Source of the DNA: Prevotella herbatica
GTDB lineage: Bacteria; Bacteroidota; Bacteroidia; Bacteroidales; Bacteroidaceae
Assembly (NCBI RefSeq): GCF_017347605.1
Contig: NZ_AP024484.1
Location: 1,951,501 to 2,015,500, forward strand
Direction of reading: 5' to 3'
DNA length: 64,000 nucleotides
Positions 1-8,366 of this stretch are shown in pieces. Below the pieces are notes generated by a model. That model did not search any database and was not told where the DNA came from. It saw only the letters and a program-made list of their open reading frames with translations. Positions within the stretch are counted from its first letter, which is position 1; each line of letters begins with the position of its first letter. A program made the translations under genes and the position numbers.

Positions 1-166
1 TCAGTCCATAGCCAACTTTTATAGACATACCTGTCTCCGTATCTCCAGAGGTTTTGTCTATAAGAATTCCTCCTGATACATAAATGTTATGCTCAAACTT
101 CTTTTCCTGAGCATTTAGTGCTATGCTTGATAGCATTAATAAAGTAGTTAAAATAGCAATTTTCAT
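1..166 (-). CDS. Outer-membrane beta-barrel-like protein, N-terminal part only
   Basis: The reverse strand opens with an ATG at 166 and stays open to the window edge, giving 55 residues. The first 20 residues are a classic signal peptide (MKIAILTTLLMLSSIALNAQ, cleavage before or after the Gln), so the product is exported. The mature part starts with charged residues and then short alternating strands (HNIYVSGGILID, SIKVGYGL), the style of a small Bacteroidetes outer-membrane barrel. The rest is outside the window, so the family cannot be named. It lies 11 bases downstream of the murF stop on the same strand and could be co-transcribed with it. Confidence 0.6.
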   Translation of the reverse strand, partial: MKIAILTTLLMLSSIALNAQEKKFEHNIYVSGGILIDKTSGDTETGMSIKVGYGL

Positions 167-177
167 CTTTTTTTATA

Positions 178-1494
178 TTAAAGCAGTTCAGGTAACTGGA
201 ATAGTTTTATTCCGTTTGATCCCTTGATGAGTATGTAATATCCTTCTGGGCGTTTAATTGCGATTTCTTCTTTCACTTCTTCAACATTATTGAACTTGCG
301 GTAGTCTGTATTTGTTTTTCCGAATTCTTCACCAACAAGCCAAATCTCTTTGAATCCGTATTCCTTAAGTTGGTCTACTACTTTCTGATGCTCTGCATCC
401 GAAACCTCGCCAAGTTCACGCATATCGCCAAGGATAGCCATCTTCTTGTCAACATCCATCACTTTGAAATTCTCTATTGCGGCAGACATACTAGATGGAT
501 TGGCATTATAAGCGTCAACAATCAGCTTGTTGAACTTCGTAACATCAAGTTGACTTCTGTTATTGTCTGGAGTATAACCTTCCAATGCGCTGTTTATCTT
601 CTCGGCTTCCACCCCAAAATGAAGACCTATTGTTATCGCAGCTAGCATGTTATCCATGTTGTAAGCACCAATAAGATGAGTTTGTACCTCGTAGGTCTTT
701 GCTTTAGAATCAGTAGATGAAAGGTCAGTCCAGCTGAATTTCAAAAATGGCGCACAACTAATGACCTCACCCATAACATTGGCATCGTCAGTCTGCCCAT
801 AAGTTACAATACGGCTTAGTTCTCTTTTCTGTGCCATATCTACCAAGTCGTCATTGCTCTCGTTGAGAAACAATAAACAATCATGCGCTTTAAGAAAATC
901 GTACAGCTCTCCCTTTGTTGACTTTACACCTTCAAAACTTCCAAACCCAAGCAAATGGGCACGACCTACATTGGTAATCATTCCACATGTAGGTTCTACA
1001 TATTCAACAAGTTTCTTTATATCTCCAGGATGGCTTGCGCCCATTTCTACAACTGCAATATCGTTATTTTTGTCAAGGCGCAGCAAAGTCTTTGGTACGC
1101 CTACATCGTTATTGAAGTTGCCTTCTGTGTGCATGACATTATATTTTGTAGACAAAACAGCAGATACTAGCTCTTTAGTCGTTGTCTTACCGTTTGTACC
1201 AGTAATTCCAATAACGGGAATATCAAAATGTCTTCTGTGTTCTCTTGCTATTTCTTTGAAAGTTGTGAGACAGTCGTCTACGAGAATTATATTGTCGTTT
1301 CCATCCACAGCATATTCTTTTTCGTCTATGATGGCATAAGAACATCCCTTCTCAAGAGCAGCCTTGGCAAACTTGTTTCCGTTGAAAGACTCACCCTTCA
1401 ATGCGATGAAAATACTGTCTTTAGGACAATCCCTACTATCAGTAGTAATACAAGGATGCTGCTGGTAGATTTTGTACAATTCTTTTATATCCAT
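178..1494 (-). CDS. murF: UDP-N-acetylmuramoyl-tripeptide--D-alanyl-D-alanine ligase
   Basis: MurF adds D-Ala-D-Ala to UDP-MurNAc-tripeptide in the cytoplasm, the last soluble step of peptidoglycan precursor synthesis. The 438-residue product is full length. An N-terminal Mur domain carries TTDSRDCPKDSIFIALKGE. The ATP-binding loop GITGTNGKTTTKE lies near residues 96-108, the Mur ligase signature VVEMGASHPGDI near 148-159, and the C-terminal domain contains DAYNANPSSM and LGDMRELG. The start at 1494 gives the usual MurF N-terminus. The D-Ala-D-Ala ligase that feeds it (ddl) is also in this window at 18765. A TAACTTTG -7 element lies on the minus strand at 1520-1527, 26 bases upstream, without a clear TTTG -33 partner. 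Confidence 0.96.
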   Translation of the reverse strand: MDIKELYKIYQQHPCITTDSRDCPKDSIFIALKGESFNGNKFAKAALEKGCSYAIIDEKEYAVDGNDNIILVDDCLTTFKEIAREHRRHFDIPVIGITGTNGKTTTKELVSAVLSTKYNVMHTEGNFNNDVGVPKTLLRLDKNNDIAVVEMGASHPGDIKKLVEYVEPTCGMITNVGRAHLLGFGSFEGVKSTKGELYDFLKAHDCLLFLNESNDDLVDMAQKRELSRIVTYGQTDDANVMGEVISCAPFLKFSWTDLSSTDSKAKTYEVQTHLIGAYNMDNMLAAITIGLHFGVEAEKINSALEGYTPDNNRSQLDVTKFNKLIVDAYNANPSSMSAAIENFKVMDVDKKMAILGDMRELGEVSDAEHQKVVDQLKEYGFKEIWLVGEEFGKTNTDYRKFNNVEEVKEEIAIKRPEGYYILIKGSNGIKLFQLPELL

Positions 1495-1519
1495 GTCGTA
1501 TAAATTTCTTTAATGATTG

Positions 1520-1527
1520 CAAAGTTA
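1520..1527 (-). promoter_or_regulatory. Bacteroidetes -7 element for murF
   Basis: Reading the minus strand gives TAACTTTG followed by C, matching TAnnTTTG. No TTTG is found 19-21 bases upstream, so this is a partial promoter match. Confidence 0.5.
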
Positions 1528-1588
1528 CATTTTTTTCTTTTAAGATGAATAATCTGTTAATTATTTATTGCTAATATTGGAATTTTAA

Positions 1589-1620
1589 TTTGGATAATAG
1601 TCAAAAATATGATAACTTTG
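1589..1620 (+). promoter_or_regulatory. Bacteroidetes sigma-ABfr-type promoter for folP-cdaA
   Basis: TTTG at 1589-1592 is followed after exactly 20 bases by TAACTTTG at 1613-1620, a full match to the Bacteroidetes consensus. The expected transcription start, a few bases after the -7 element, falls at about 1624-1628, on top of the preferred folP start codon at 1627. The upstream in-frame ATG at 1609 sits inside the promoter. Confidence 0.75.
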
Positions 1621-1626
1621 CATGGT

Positions 1627-2478
1627 ATGAAACATATAGACTATACAATTAATGTTCGTGGAAGGTTGATAGACCTTTCGGCTCCCAAAGTAATGGGAAT
1701 ACTGAACTGCACACCTGACAGTTTTTATGTAGGAAGCAGGAAGCAGACTGAGCGTGAAATTCTGGAAAGATCCACTCAGATTGTGGAGCAGGGCGGTGAC
1801 ATTATTGATATAGGAGCATTCTCTACACGCCCTGGCGCAAAGGAGGTGAGTGAGGAAGATGAGACTGAAAGACTGAGATATGCACTTGGTATCGTAAGGC
1901 ATGAATATCCTGATATCCCAATTTCTGTTGATACTTACCGCCCACTTGTTGCAAGAAAGTGTATATCTGAATGGGGTGCTGATATAATAAACGATGTAAG
2001 TGAGGGCGGAATAACCGGTATCGTTAATACTCCGATAAGCGAAACTGGCAGTATGTTTGATGTTGTTGGCGAATTGAAAGTTCCATATATCTTGATGTCG
2101 GTAAAATCTAATATTCACGATATGATGATAGCCTTTGCCGAAGAGGTACAACAGTTGCGTGACCGAGGTGCAAAAGATATAATTCTTGACCCAGGTTTTG
2201 GCTTCGGAAAAACATTAGAGCAGAACTATGCTATTTATGCCGAAATGGAGAAACTGCAAGTGTTTGAACTCCCTATACTTGTTGGTATATCAAGAAAAAG
2301 TATGATTTTCAAATTGCTTGGTGGAGATCCTACTACGGCTCTAAACGGAACAACGATTCTCAACACGATCGCTTTACAGAAAGGCACTGGAATATTGCGA
2401 GTGCACGACGTAAAAGAAGCAATTGAAACTGTAAAGATTGTGTCTGAAATGCGGAGTCAACTCAAAGCTAACATATAA
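1627..2478 (+). CDS. folP: Dihydropteroate synthase
   Basis: FolP condenses p-aminobenzoate with 6-hydroxymethyl-dihydropterin diphosphate to give dihydropteroate in folate synthesis; it is the sulfonamide target. The TIM-barrel protein shows both family signatures: PKVMGILNCTPDSFY near the N-terminus and the IDIGAFSTRPGAKEV loop. ISVDTYRP, ILDPGFGFGKT and VGISRKS follow in the normal order. I choose the ATG at 1627 (283 residues; starts MKHIDYTINVRG) over the in-frame ATG at 1609, because 1609 lies inside the promoter and members of this family begin close to the VRGRLIDL strand. The gene is probably co-transcribed with cdaA, 12 bases downstream. If the predicted transcription start is right, the mRNA has almost no leader. 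Confidence 0.95.
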   Translation: MKHIDYTINVRGRLIDLSAPKVMGILNCTPDSFYVGSRKQTEREILERSTQIVEQGGDIIDIGAFSTRPGAKEVSEEDETERLRYALGIVRHEYPDIPISVDTYRPLVARKCISEWGADIINDVSEGGITGIVNTPISETGSMFDVVGELKVPYILMSVKSNIHDMMIAFAEEVQQLRDRGAKDIILDPGFGFGKTLEQNYAIYAEMEKLQVFELPILVGISRKSMIFKLLGGDPTTALNGTTILNTIALQKGTGILRVHDVKEAIETVKIVSEMRSQLKANI

Positions 2479-2490
2479 TAATATCTACAA

Positions 2491-3267
2491 ATGCCTTTTG
2501 AATTTGGAATAAAAGATATCATAGACATTTTTCTTGTCGCACTGATACTATACTACCTTTATCGATTGATGAAGGAAAGTCGCTCGTTGAATATATTTAT
2601 CGGTGTTATGGTTTTTGTTATCGTGTGGCTTTTTGTAAGTCAAGTGCTTGAAATGCGCTTGTTGGGGGCTATACTTGACAAACTCGTGAGTGTTGGCGTT
2701 ATAGCCATGATCGTACTTTTTCAAGAGGAAATACGAAAATTTCTTTATACACTTGGCGCACATCAGCGAATAAGACGATTCGCTCGTTTGTTCACGTCTA
2801 GTAAAAGGGATAAAGATATGGAAGCTACCCGAGTAACTATCATGCCAATCGTTATGGCTTGTATGAGTATGTCTAAAGGAAAGATAGGTGCTTTGATAGT
2901 TATAGAGCGAGGTGCGCCACTTGATGATATTGTTGATACTGGTGATGTGATAGATGCTAATATTAATCAGCGACTTATTGAAAACATATTTTTTAAGAAT
3001 TCTCCGCTTCATGATGGTGCGATGATTATATCTAATAAAAGAATCACTGCTGCTGGATGTATATTGCCAGTAAGTCATAATAGAGATATACCAAAAGAGC
3101 TGGGGCTGCGTCACCGTGCTGCTATGGGAATATGTCAGGAAAGTGACGCGATAGCTGTTGTTGTGAGTGAAGAAACCGGAAGAATTAGCGTAGCTGTAAA
3201 GGGACAGTTCCATTTAAGATTGTCAGCAGAGGAGCTTGAAAGTATTTTAACCCGCGAAATAGACTGA
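2491..3267 (+). CDS. cdaA: Membrane diadenylate cyclase (c-di-AMP synthase, CdaA type)
   Basis: CdaA makes the second messenger c-di-AMP from two ATP and usually controls osmotic and cell-wall balance. The 258-residue protein has two or three N-terminal membrane segments within residues 10-80 (IDIFLVALILYYLY, IFIGVMVFVIVWLFV, LVSVGVIAMIVLF). A DisA_N/DAC domain follows, with GALIVIERG near 131, the catalytic DGA motif in LHDGAMIIS near 175, and RHRAAMGI near 207. All key DAC residues are present. It lies 12 bases after folP and should share its promoter. No c-di-AMP phosphodiesterase is seen in the window. Confidence 0.95.
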   Translation: MPFEFGIKDIIDIFLVALILYYLYRLMKESRSLNIFIGVMVFVIVWLFVSQVLEMRLLGAILDKLVSVGVIAMIVLFQEEIRKFLYTLGAHQRIRRFARLFTSSKRDKDMEATRVTIMPIVMACMSMSKGKIGALIVIERGAPLDDIVDTGDVIDANINQRLIENIFFKNSPLHDGAMIISNKRITAAGCILPVSHNRDIPKELGLRHRAAMGICQESDAIAVVVSEETGRISVAVKGQFHLRLSAEELESILTREID

Positions 3268-3307
3268 TTTTATATTTTTTTATCCTTAGCCAACTCCTTG
3301 TTTCAAT

Positions 3308-3325
3308 TAATTTTGCTAATTTTGC
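3308..3325 (+). promoter_or_regulatory. Tandem duplicated -7 element upstream of pta
   Basis: The 9-mer TAATTTTGC occurs twice head to tail (3308-3316 and 3317-3325). Each copy matches the TAnnTTTG -7 consensus. Neither has a perfect TTTG 19-21 bases upstream. The leader from here to the pta ATG is about 60 bases and AT-rich. Confidence 0.6.
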
Positions 3326-3391
3326 AAACTGTAAATAGCAATTTAAATATTTTATTTCGAAATTTATATATTATATACATATTAACAAACT

Positions 3392-4405
3392 ATGGACTTA
3401 TTACAGCAAATAGTTGCGCGCGCTAAAGCTGACAAGCAGCGCATCGTGCTCCCAGAAGCTGAGGAGGAGCGCACTTTAAGGGCAGCCGATAAAGTTTTGG
3501 CTGACGACATGGCAGAAATCATTTTGATTGGTAACCCAGACAACATCAAGAAACTCGCTAAAGAGTGGGGACTTGGAAGCATAGGCAAGGCTACTATTAT
3601 TGATCCAATGAACAACCCTAAGAGTGAAGAATATGCTGAAAAACTTGCAGAACTTCGCAAGAAAAAAGGTATGACAATTGAACAGGCTCGCGAGCTAGTT
3701 ACAAAAAATAATTTGTATCTTGGTTGTATGATTATAAAAACTGAAGGCGCTGATGGTCAGATAAGTGGTGCATTGAGCACTACAGGCGATACTCTTCGTC
3801 CTGCACTTCAGATAATCAAATGTGCACCAGGTGTTACATGTGTAAGTGGTGGATTACTTTTGTTCTCTCAGCAGAAAGAATTTGGAGAGAATGGTGTTCT
3901 TGTTATGGGTGACGTTGCAGTTACCCCTGTTCCAGACGCTAGGCAGCTTGCAGAGATAGCTGTTTGTACAGCTCAAACAGCAAAGACTATTGCTGGATTT
4001 GCAGAACCTCGTGTAGCAATGTTGAGTTTCTCAACAAAGGGAAGTGCTAAGCATGAGGTTGTTGACAAGGTCGTTGAGGCAACAAAAATAGCTCATGAAA
4101 TGGCTCCTGATTTGAAACTTGATGGTGAATTGCAGGCAGATGCAGCTCTTGTACCATCTGTTGCTGAGAAGAAAGCTCCTAACAGTGACATTGCAGGCAA
4201 GGCAAATGTTCTTATCGTTCCAAACCTTGAGGTTGGAAATATTGGTTACAAACTTGCACAGCGTTTAGGTAATGCCGTTGCAATTGGTCCTGTACTTCAG
4301 GGTATAGCCCGTCCTGTAAACGATCTTAGTCGTGGATGTACTGTTGATGATATCTATTACATGGTAGCTATTACAGCTTGTCAGGCTCAGGATGCAAAGA
4401 AATAA
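3392..4405 (+). CDS. pta: Phosphate acetyltransferase
   Basis: Pta converts acetyl-CoA and phosphate to acetyl phosphate, the first step of acetate production with substrate-level ATP gain. The 337-residue length fits the short single-domain PTA_PTB form, without the DRTGG regulatory domain of enterobacterial Pta. Visible landmarks are IVLPEAEEERTLRAADKV near residue 18, GALSTTGDTLRPALQIIK, FGENGVLVMGDVAVTPVPD, and ANVLIVPNLEVGNIGYKLAQRL near the C-terminus. It stands 20 bases upstream of ackA, the standard Pta-AckA pair for anaerobic acetate formation. A duplicated -7 element precedes it. Confidence 0.97.
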   Translation: MDLLQQIVARAKADKQRIVLPEAEEERTLRAADKVLADDMAEIILIGNPDNIKKLAKEWGLGSIGKATIIDPMNNPKSEEYAEKLAELRKKKGMTIEQARELVTKNNLYLGCMIIKTEGADGQISGALSTTGDTLRPALQIIKCAPGVTCVSGGLLLFSQQKEFGENGVLVMGDVAVTPVPDARQLAEIAVCTAQTAKTIAGFAEPRVAMLSFSTKGSAKHEVVDKVVEATKIAHEMAPDLKLDGELQADAALVPSVAEKKAPNSDIAGKANVLIVPNLEVGNIGYKLAQRLGNAVAIGPVLQGIARPVNDLSRGCTVDDIYYMVAITACQAQDAKK

Positions 4406-4425
4406 GAATCATTAAATCAAAATAT

Positions 4426-5634
4426 ATGAAAGTTTTAGTTCTTAACTGCGGAAGTTCTTCAATAAAATATAAGTTTTACAATATGGACGATGAGTCTGTA
4501 TTGGCACAAGGTGGTGTTGAGCGTATTGGTCTTGACAATGCATTTATTAAGGTAAAGCTTCCTAATGGGGAAAAAAAGCAGATAATGGCAGATCTTCCTA
4601 CACACAAGGAAGGCGTAAGCTTGGTGTTCAAGTGCCTGCTTGATTCTGAAATAGGTGCAATAAAGAGTCTTGACGAGATTGATGCAGTAGGCCATCGTAT
4701 CGTACAAGGTGGTGACAAATACAAACAGAGTATCATCGTAGATAAGAGCGTAGAAGACGGCATAGAGGAACTTTGCGATCTTGCACCTGTTCATAATGCA
4801 GGTCACTTGAAAGGTATTCGTGCTGTAGATTCATTAATGCCTACAACACCTCAGGTTTGTGTATTTGATAATGCTTTCCATAGCACAATGCCAGATTATG
4901 CATATCTTTATGCAGTACCTTATGAACTTTATCAAAAATATCACATACGTCGTTATGGTTTCCACGGAACGAGTCATCGTTATGTATCAAAGCGCGTTTG
5001 TGAGATGCTTGGTCTTGATATAAATAATTCTAAAATAATAACATGCCATATCGGTAATGGAGCAAGTGTTGCCGCCATACTTAATGGTAAGGTTATAGAT
5101 ACATCAATGGGACTTACTCCTCTTGCTGGTCTTATGATGGGTAGCCGTTGCGGTGATATAGACGCATCAGCTGTTACTTATATCATGGATAAGTTGAATA
5201 TGAAGCCACAGGAAATGGCAAACTATTTGAACAAGGAGAGTGGTGTGCTTGGTATTACCGGTATATCTAGTGATATGCGTGATATTGAAAACGCAGCTCG
5301 TGAAGGTAACGAACGTGCACAGCTTGCACTCAACATGTACAATTACCGCATAAAGAAATATATTGGTGCTTACGCTGCCGCTCTCGGTGGAGTTGACGCT
5401 ATTGTATGGACTGCCGGCGTAGGTGAAAACCAGACTGGTACACGCGAAGAGGCTTGTGCTAATCTAGAATATCTAGGCATAAAGATTGACGTCGAGAAGA
5501 ATGCTAAGATTCATGGTGATGAGGCTATAATCTCAACACCAGACAGTAAAGTAAAAGTTGTTGTTGTGCCAACAGATGAGGAAATTGTTATCGCTCGCGA
5601 TACAAAGGAACTCGTTGAGAAAGCAGGCAAGTAA
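4426..5634 (+). CDS. ackA: Acetate kinase
   Basis: AckA transfers phosphate from acetyl phosphate to ADP, giving acetate and ATP. The start at 4426 gives a 402-residue protein that begins with the first phosphate-binding strand MKVLVLNCGSSSIKYKF, as in other acetate kinases; the frame is open further upstream but that overlaps pta. The second signature YGFHGTSHRYVSK, the ATP-site strand ICHIGNGASVAAI-like segment (here ITCHIGNGASVAAI), DTSMGLTPLAGLMMGSRCGDID and the C-terminal GVGENQTGTRE segment are all present. The operon ends in a strong hairpin at 5654-5684. Confidence 0.97.
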   Translation: MKVLVLNCGSSSIKYKFYNMDDESVLAQGGVERIGLDNAFIKVKLPNGEKKQIMADLPTHKEGVSLVFKCLLDSEIGAIKSLDEIDAVGHRIVQGGDKYKQSIIVDKSVEDGIEELCDLAPVHNAGHLKGIRAVDSLMPTTPQVCVFDNAFHSTMPDYAYLYAVPYELYQKYHIRRYGFHGTSHRYVSKRVCEMLGLDINNSKIITCHIGNGASVAAILNGKVIDTSMGLTPLAGLMMGSRCGDIDASAVTYIMDKLNMKPQEMANYLNKESGVLGITGISSDMRDIENAAREGNERAQLALNMYNYRIKKYIGAYAAALGGVDAIVWTAGVGENQTGTREEACANLEYLGIKIDVEKNAKIHGDEAIISTPDSKVKVVVVPTDEEIVIARDTKELVEKAGK

Positions 5635-5653
5635 TTTAAGGATATACTACTAT

Positions 5654-5684
5654 AAGCCCTCTCCTTTAAGGAGTGGGCTTTTTT
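5654..5684 (+). terminator. Intrinsic terminator after ackA / leader hairpin of kdgK
   Basis: AAGCCC-TCTCC (5654-5664) pairs with GGAG(T)GGGCTT (5670-5680), followed by a T run. The T run ends 8 bases before the kdgK ATG at 5693, so the hairpin sits in the immediate upstream region of kdgK. Its 3' arm contains AAGGAG. Confidence 0.8.
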
Positions 5685-5692
5685 ATAATTAT

Positions 5693-6715
5693 ATGATGGA
5701 TAAGAAGATAGTTACTTTCGGAGAAATTCTTTTGCGCTTGTCAAAGGAAAATAATTCCCGCCTTTCTCAAGGGAGGCAGTTTAATGGTGATTTTGGAGGC
5801 TCTGAAGCTAATGTTGCTGTCTCTCTATCTGTGTTGGGAGATAATGTGGAGTATGTAACTCGTGTTCCTGATGGTCCTATTGGCAATGCGGCATTGATGC
5901 ATCTTCGTGAGTTTGGTCTTGACACAAGTCATATAGTAAAAGGTGGTGACCGCCTTGGTACATATTATTTTGAGTCGGCAGCATCTATGCGTAATTCCGT
6001 TGTTGTGTATGATCGCAACAATAGTTCCTTTTATAGTTTAAAGCATGGAGATATAGACTGGGCACCGATATTTGATGACGCAAAGATATTTCATTGCTCA
6101 GGTATTACATGTGCAATGAGCAAAGACGCTTTGGATACTACGTTTGATGCATTGGAACTCGCAGAGAGGATGGGAGTTGAAATTACATGTGATATCAACT
6201 ACCGCAAGAATCTTTGGCATTATCCTGGAGCAAACGCAAAGGCGACCCTCCATAAACTGATGGAATATAGTTCATTTATATTTGGTGATCAGAATGAATG
6301 GGAAGTAGGCAGTTCGTTGAAGCATATACCTTTTGAGGCAATTGATTCTTCGTATAAGATTGATGAGGATGCTTATATTGCTTATTTCAAGGAATTACAG
6401 AAGCAGTTTCCACGATGCAAGCGTATGTTGATAGCTTTGCGTAACCAAATCGCATCAAGTCATCATACTCTTACAGGAGTGCTTTATTCAGATGGTAAAC
6501 TGTATAAGACAAAAATATATGATATTAATCCTGTCGTAGATCCTATGGGATGTGGCGATGCTTTTGTCGCTGCATTTATTCATGCCCGTATGAAATGGGA
6601 TGATGATCAACGTTGTCTTGATTTCGCCATAGCTGCCTCTGCTATAAAAAATACCATTATTGGTGACCAGAATTTAGCAATAGAAGATGAAATAATAGAA
6701 GTGATGAATCACTAA
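5693..6715 (+). CDS. kdgK: PfkB-family sugar kinase, probable 2-keto-3-deoxygluconate kinase
   Basis: This is a ribokinase/PfkB-fold kinase that would phosphorylate 2-keto-3-deoxygluconate from uronic acid (pectin) breakdown, giving KDPG. From the ATG at 5693 it is 340 residues. The N-terminus is VTFGEILLRLSKENNSRL and the first PfkB region contains GGSEANVAVSLSVLG. ITCDINYRKNLW follows, then the C-terminal PfkB signature DPMGCGDAFVAAFI with the catalytic Asp. KdgK and fructokinase or tagatose kinase are hard to tell apart from sequence alone; the YRKNLW segment and the pectinase locus at 51.6 kb favour KdgK. The frame is open upstream into ackA, but the first Met codons after the terminator are at 5693 and 5696. 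Confidence 0.8.
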   Translation: MMDKKIVTFGEILLRLSKENNSRLSQGRQFNGDFGGSEANVAVSLSVLGDNVEYVTRVPDGPIGNAALMHLREFGLDTSHIVKGGDRLGTYYFESAASMRNSVVVYDRNNSSFYSLKHGDIDWAPIFDDAKIFHCSGITCAMSKDALDTTFDALELAERMGVEITCDINYRKNLWHYPGANAKATLHKLMEYSSFIFGDQNEWEVGSSLKHIPFEAIDSSYKIDEDAYIAYFKELQKQFPRCKRMLIALRNQIASSHHTLTGVLYSDGKLYKTKIYDINPVVDPMGCGDAFVAAFIHARMKWDDDQRCLDFAIAASAIKNTIIGDQNLAIEDEIIEVMNH

Positions 6716-6740
6716 CGATTTACTTCATTATATAATTTAA

Positions 6741-6786
6741 AAAGTCATACGATGAAAGGTTTAACCTTATCATGTATGACTTTTTT
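6741..6786. terminator. Bidirectional terminator between kdgK and the DUF6850 operon
   Basis: AAAGTCATAC at 6741-6750 pairs with GTATGACTTT (6774-6783), with an inner AAGG/CCTT stem. A-rich DNA on the left and a T run on the right mean it can serve the two convergent units. Confidence 0.8.
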
Positions 6787-6815
6787 GTTTTTAGCTAAAT
6801 ACTTATTGAAGTAGT

Positions 6816-8366
6816 CTAGTAGATAATTCCTACGCTGACTCCAAGTGTGTATTTGTTGTATGTTGTATTATCATATTTCTTAGTCTTCAGATAATCACCA
6901 TATATTTTGACAAACCAATTTGATGTAGTTCCCTTAATTGTTATAGGGTGCTCATAACTCAATTCTCCATGTACGAAACCATAGTCTACGGCATAATATT
7001 TCATATCAGGTAACAGAACACCTTGTGCGTATTCATTTGTATTGTCAGCCAGTTTGATACTGTTACGTGTGGAGAAACTATATCCTGCACTGAGGGCATA
7101 TCCAAATCCTGTGTTGCATAAGTTCATACCTTCCTCAAATGCGATGTTTAAGCGTCCGTATTTTAATTCTGAAGTATTAAGAAGATACTTATTGCTTACA
7201 TCATTATAGTTGGCTATGAATCCCATGTAAGCAAATATTCTGTCTTTATAAGGAATGTTCATTCTGTAATGTGCATCAAGATTTAGAACTCTTATCTGAT
7301 ACCGCTTATTAAATTTAATCTGGGTATCATATCTATATGAATTGAAACCTGTTAGGGAGTCTGTATTGATAATAAGTTTCTGTCTGTATTCATCAGCAAA
7401 TCCCTCTTCGTAAGTTGCTTTAAAGTCTATCTGATGAATTAATTTTCCAATTGTCAGTCTATTTTGTGACTGTAATCCATATATGTAATTGTAATAGTGA
7501 CCAGGGCTATACTTGTATACGCCCAGCACACTTTCACTTCCACGCTGGATGCTTATACTGTTTAGTGAATTTAAAACATAACCTTTATATCCATAAGATA
7601 ATTCTGTACCAAAGTTATGGTTTACCCATTCACGGCTGAAACCTCCGTAACCACCGATTGTTCCATTCGCATTCTCAAGTCCGCTCATCAAATAATACTT
7701 CAATGTAGCGTCAGTCTGCACGGTTGTTACATTCTGTATTTTCTCTTTGCGTCGGTTATACCATGCAGCAAGTCCTATACTGCTGTTGCCGAAGTTATAT
7801 ATTGCAGACGGAGTGAGTTTATATTCAAGAAGTTCTGATCTTGATCTTGGATCACGCAGACGACTTAAATCACCTAGGTTGTAATCAAGGCGTGCACCAA
7901 AGTTCCATTTCCCTAATCTGGTTGTACCAATAGCCGCAGTAAGATTTATATTCTGGAAATCGTAGTTTCCATATACTGACGAACCGCTGAAATAAGGGTC
8001 GCTATTGTATGGGCGAACAACGTCAGCCCAAGCACGATCTTTCGTTTTACCGTTGTTGAAATCAAACTTACCATATCCATAAAGGATTTTGGAAATCTTT
8101 TGATATCTTTCAGTAAAGAACTTTAGATTATGACTTGACGTACCTTCCTGAACACGGCGATAGTCACCACCGTTATATGAATAATCAAAGTTGGCTATTC
8201 CGTGGTTGGCAGTCATGTCTATACCTAGTCCTGCAGCATTGTCTGTATTGTGCCAAAGAGCTTTGGTATCAAGATACATGTATTTGCCACGGCTCATAAG
8301 GCTGTCTTGTGCAAAGACTGGATTTACAGCCAATGATATTATTAATAAAATATACTTATTCATCAT
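6816..8366 (-). CDS. DUF6850-family outer-membrane beta-barrel protein
   Basis: I choose the ATG at 8366, which gives 516 residues and a clean signal peptide (NKYILLIISLAVNPVFA, then QDS). The frame is open further upstream, but that would bury the signal peptide. The rest is a run of alternating aromatic/polar strands with turns (for example NFGARLDYNLGDLSRL, IGLAAWYNRRKEKIQ, YHYN-like loops) and ends in the strand TLGVSVGIIY, as expected for an integral outer-membrane barrel. It matches my memory of the Bacteroidetes family DUF6850; its function is unknown. Its start overlaps the stop of the DUF4876 gene (ATGATGAATAA), which points to translational coupling. It is the last gene of the three-gene operon. 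Confidence 0.75.
   Translation of the reverse strand: MMNKYILLIISLAVNPVFAQDSLMSRGKYMYLDTKALWHNTDNAAGLGIDMTANHGIANFDYSYNGGDYRRVQEGTSSHNLKFFTERYQKISKILYGYGKFDFNNGKTKDRAWADVVRPYNSDPYFSGSSVYGNYDFQNINLTAAIGTTRLGKWNFGARLDYNLGDLSRLRDPRSRSELLEYKLTPSAIYNFGNSSIGLAAWYNRRKEKIQNVTTVQTDATLKYYLMSGLENANGTIGGYGGFSREWVNHNFGTELSYGYKGYVLNSLNSISIQRGSESVLGVYKYSPGHYYNYIYGLQSQNRLTIGKLIHQIDFKATYEEGFADEYRQKLIINTDSLTGFNSYRYDTQIKFNKRYQIRVLNLDAHYRMNIPYKDRIFAYMGFIANYNDVSNKYLLNTSELKYGRLNIAFEEGMNLCNTGFGYALSAGYSFSTRNSIKLADNTNEYAQGVLLPDMKYYAVDYGFVHGELSYEHPITIKGTTSNWFVKIYGDYLKTKKYDNTTYNKYTLGVSVGIIY

Noticed and set aside
1609-1626. ATG at 1609 as the folP start
   Set aside because: It lies within the promoter (upstream of the -7 element), so it is not expected in the mRNA.
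1585-2151. 188-codon minus-strand frame
   Set aside because: Lies opposite folP, whose conserved motifs are on the plus strand; composition is that of an antisense shadow.
5558-5692. Upstream extension of kdgK into ackA
   Set aside because: Runs through the terminator hairpin and has no homology to sugar kinases.
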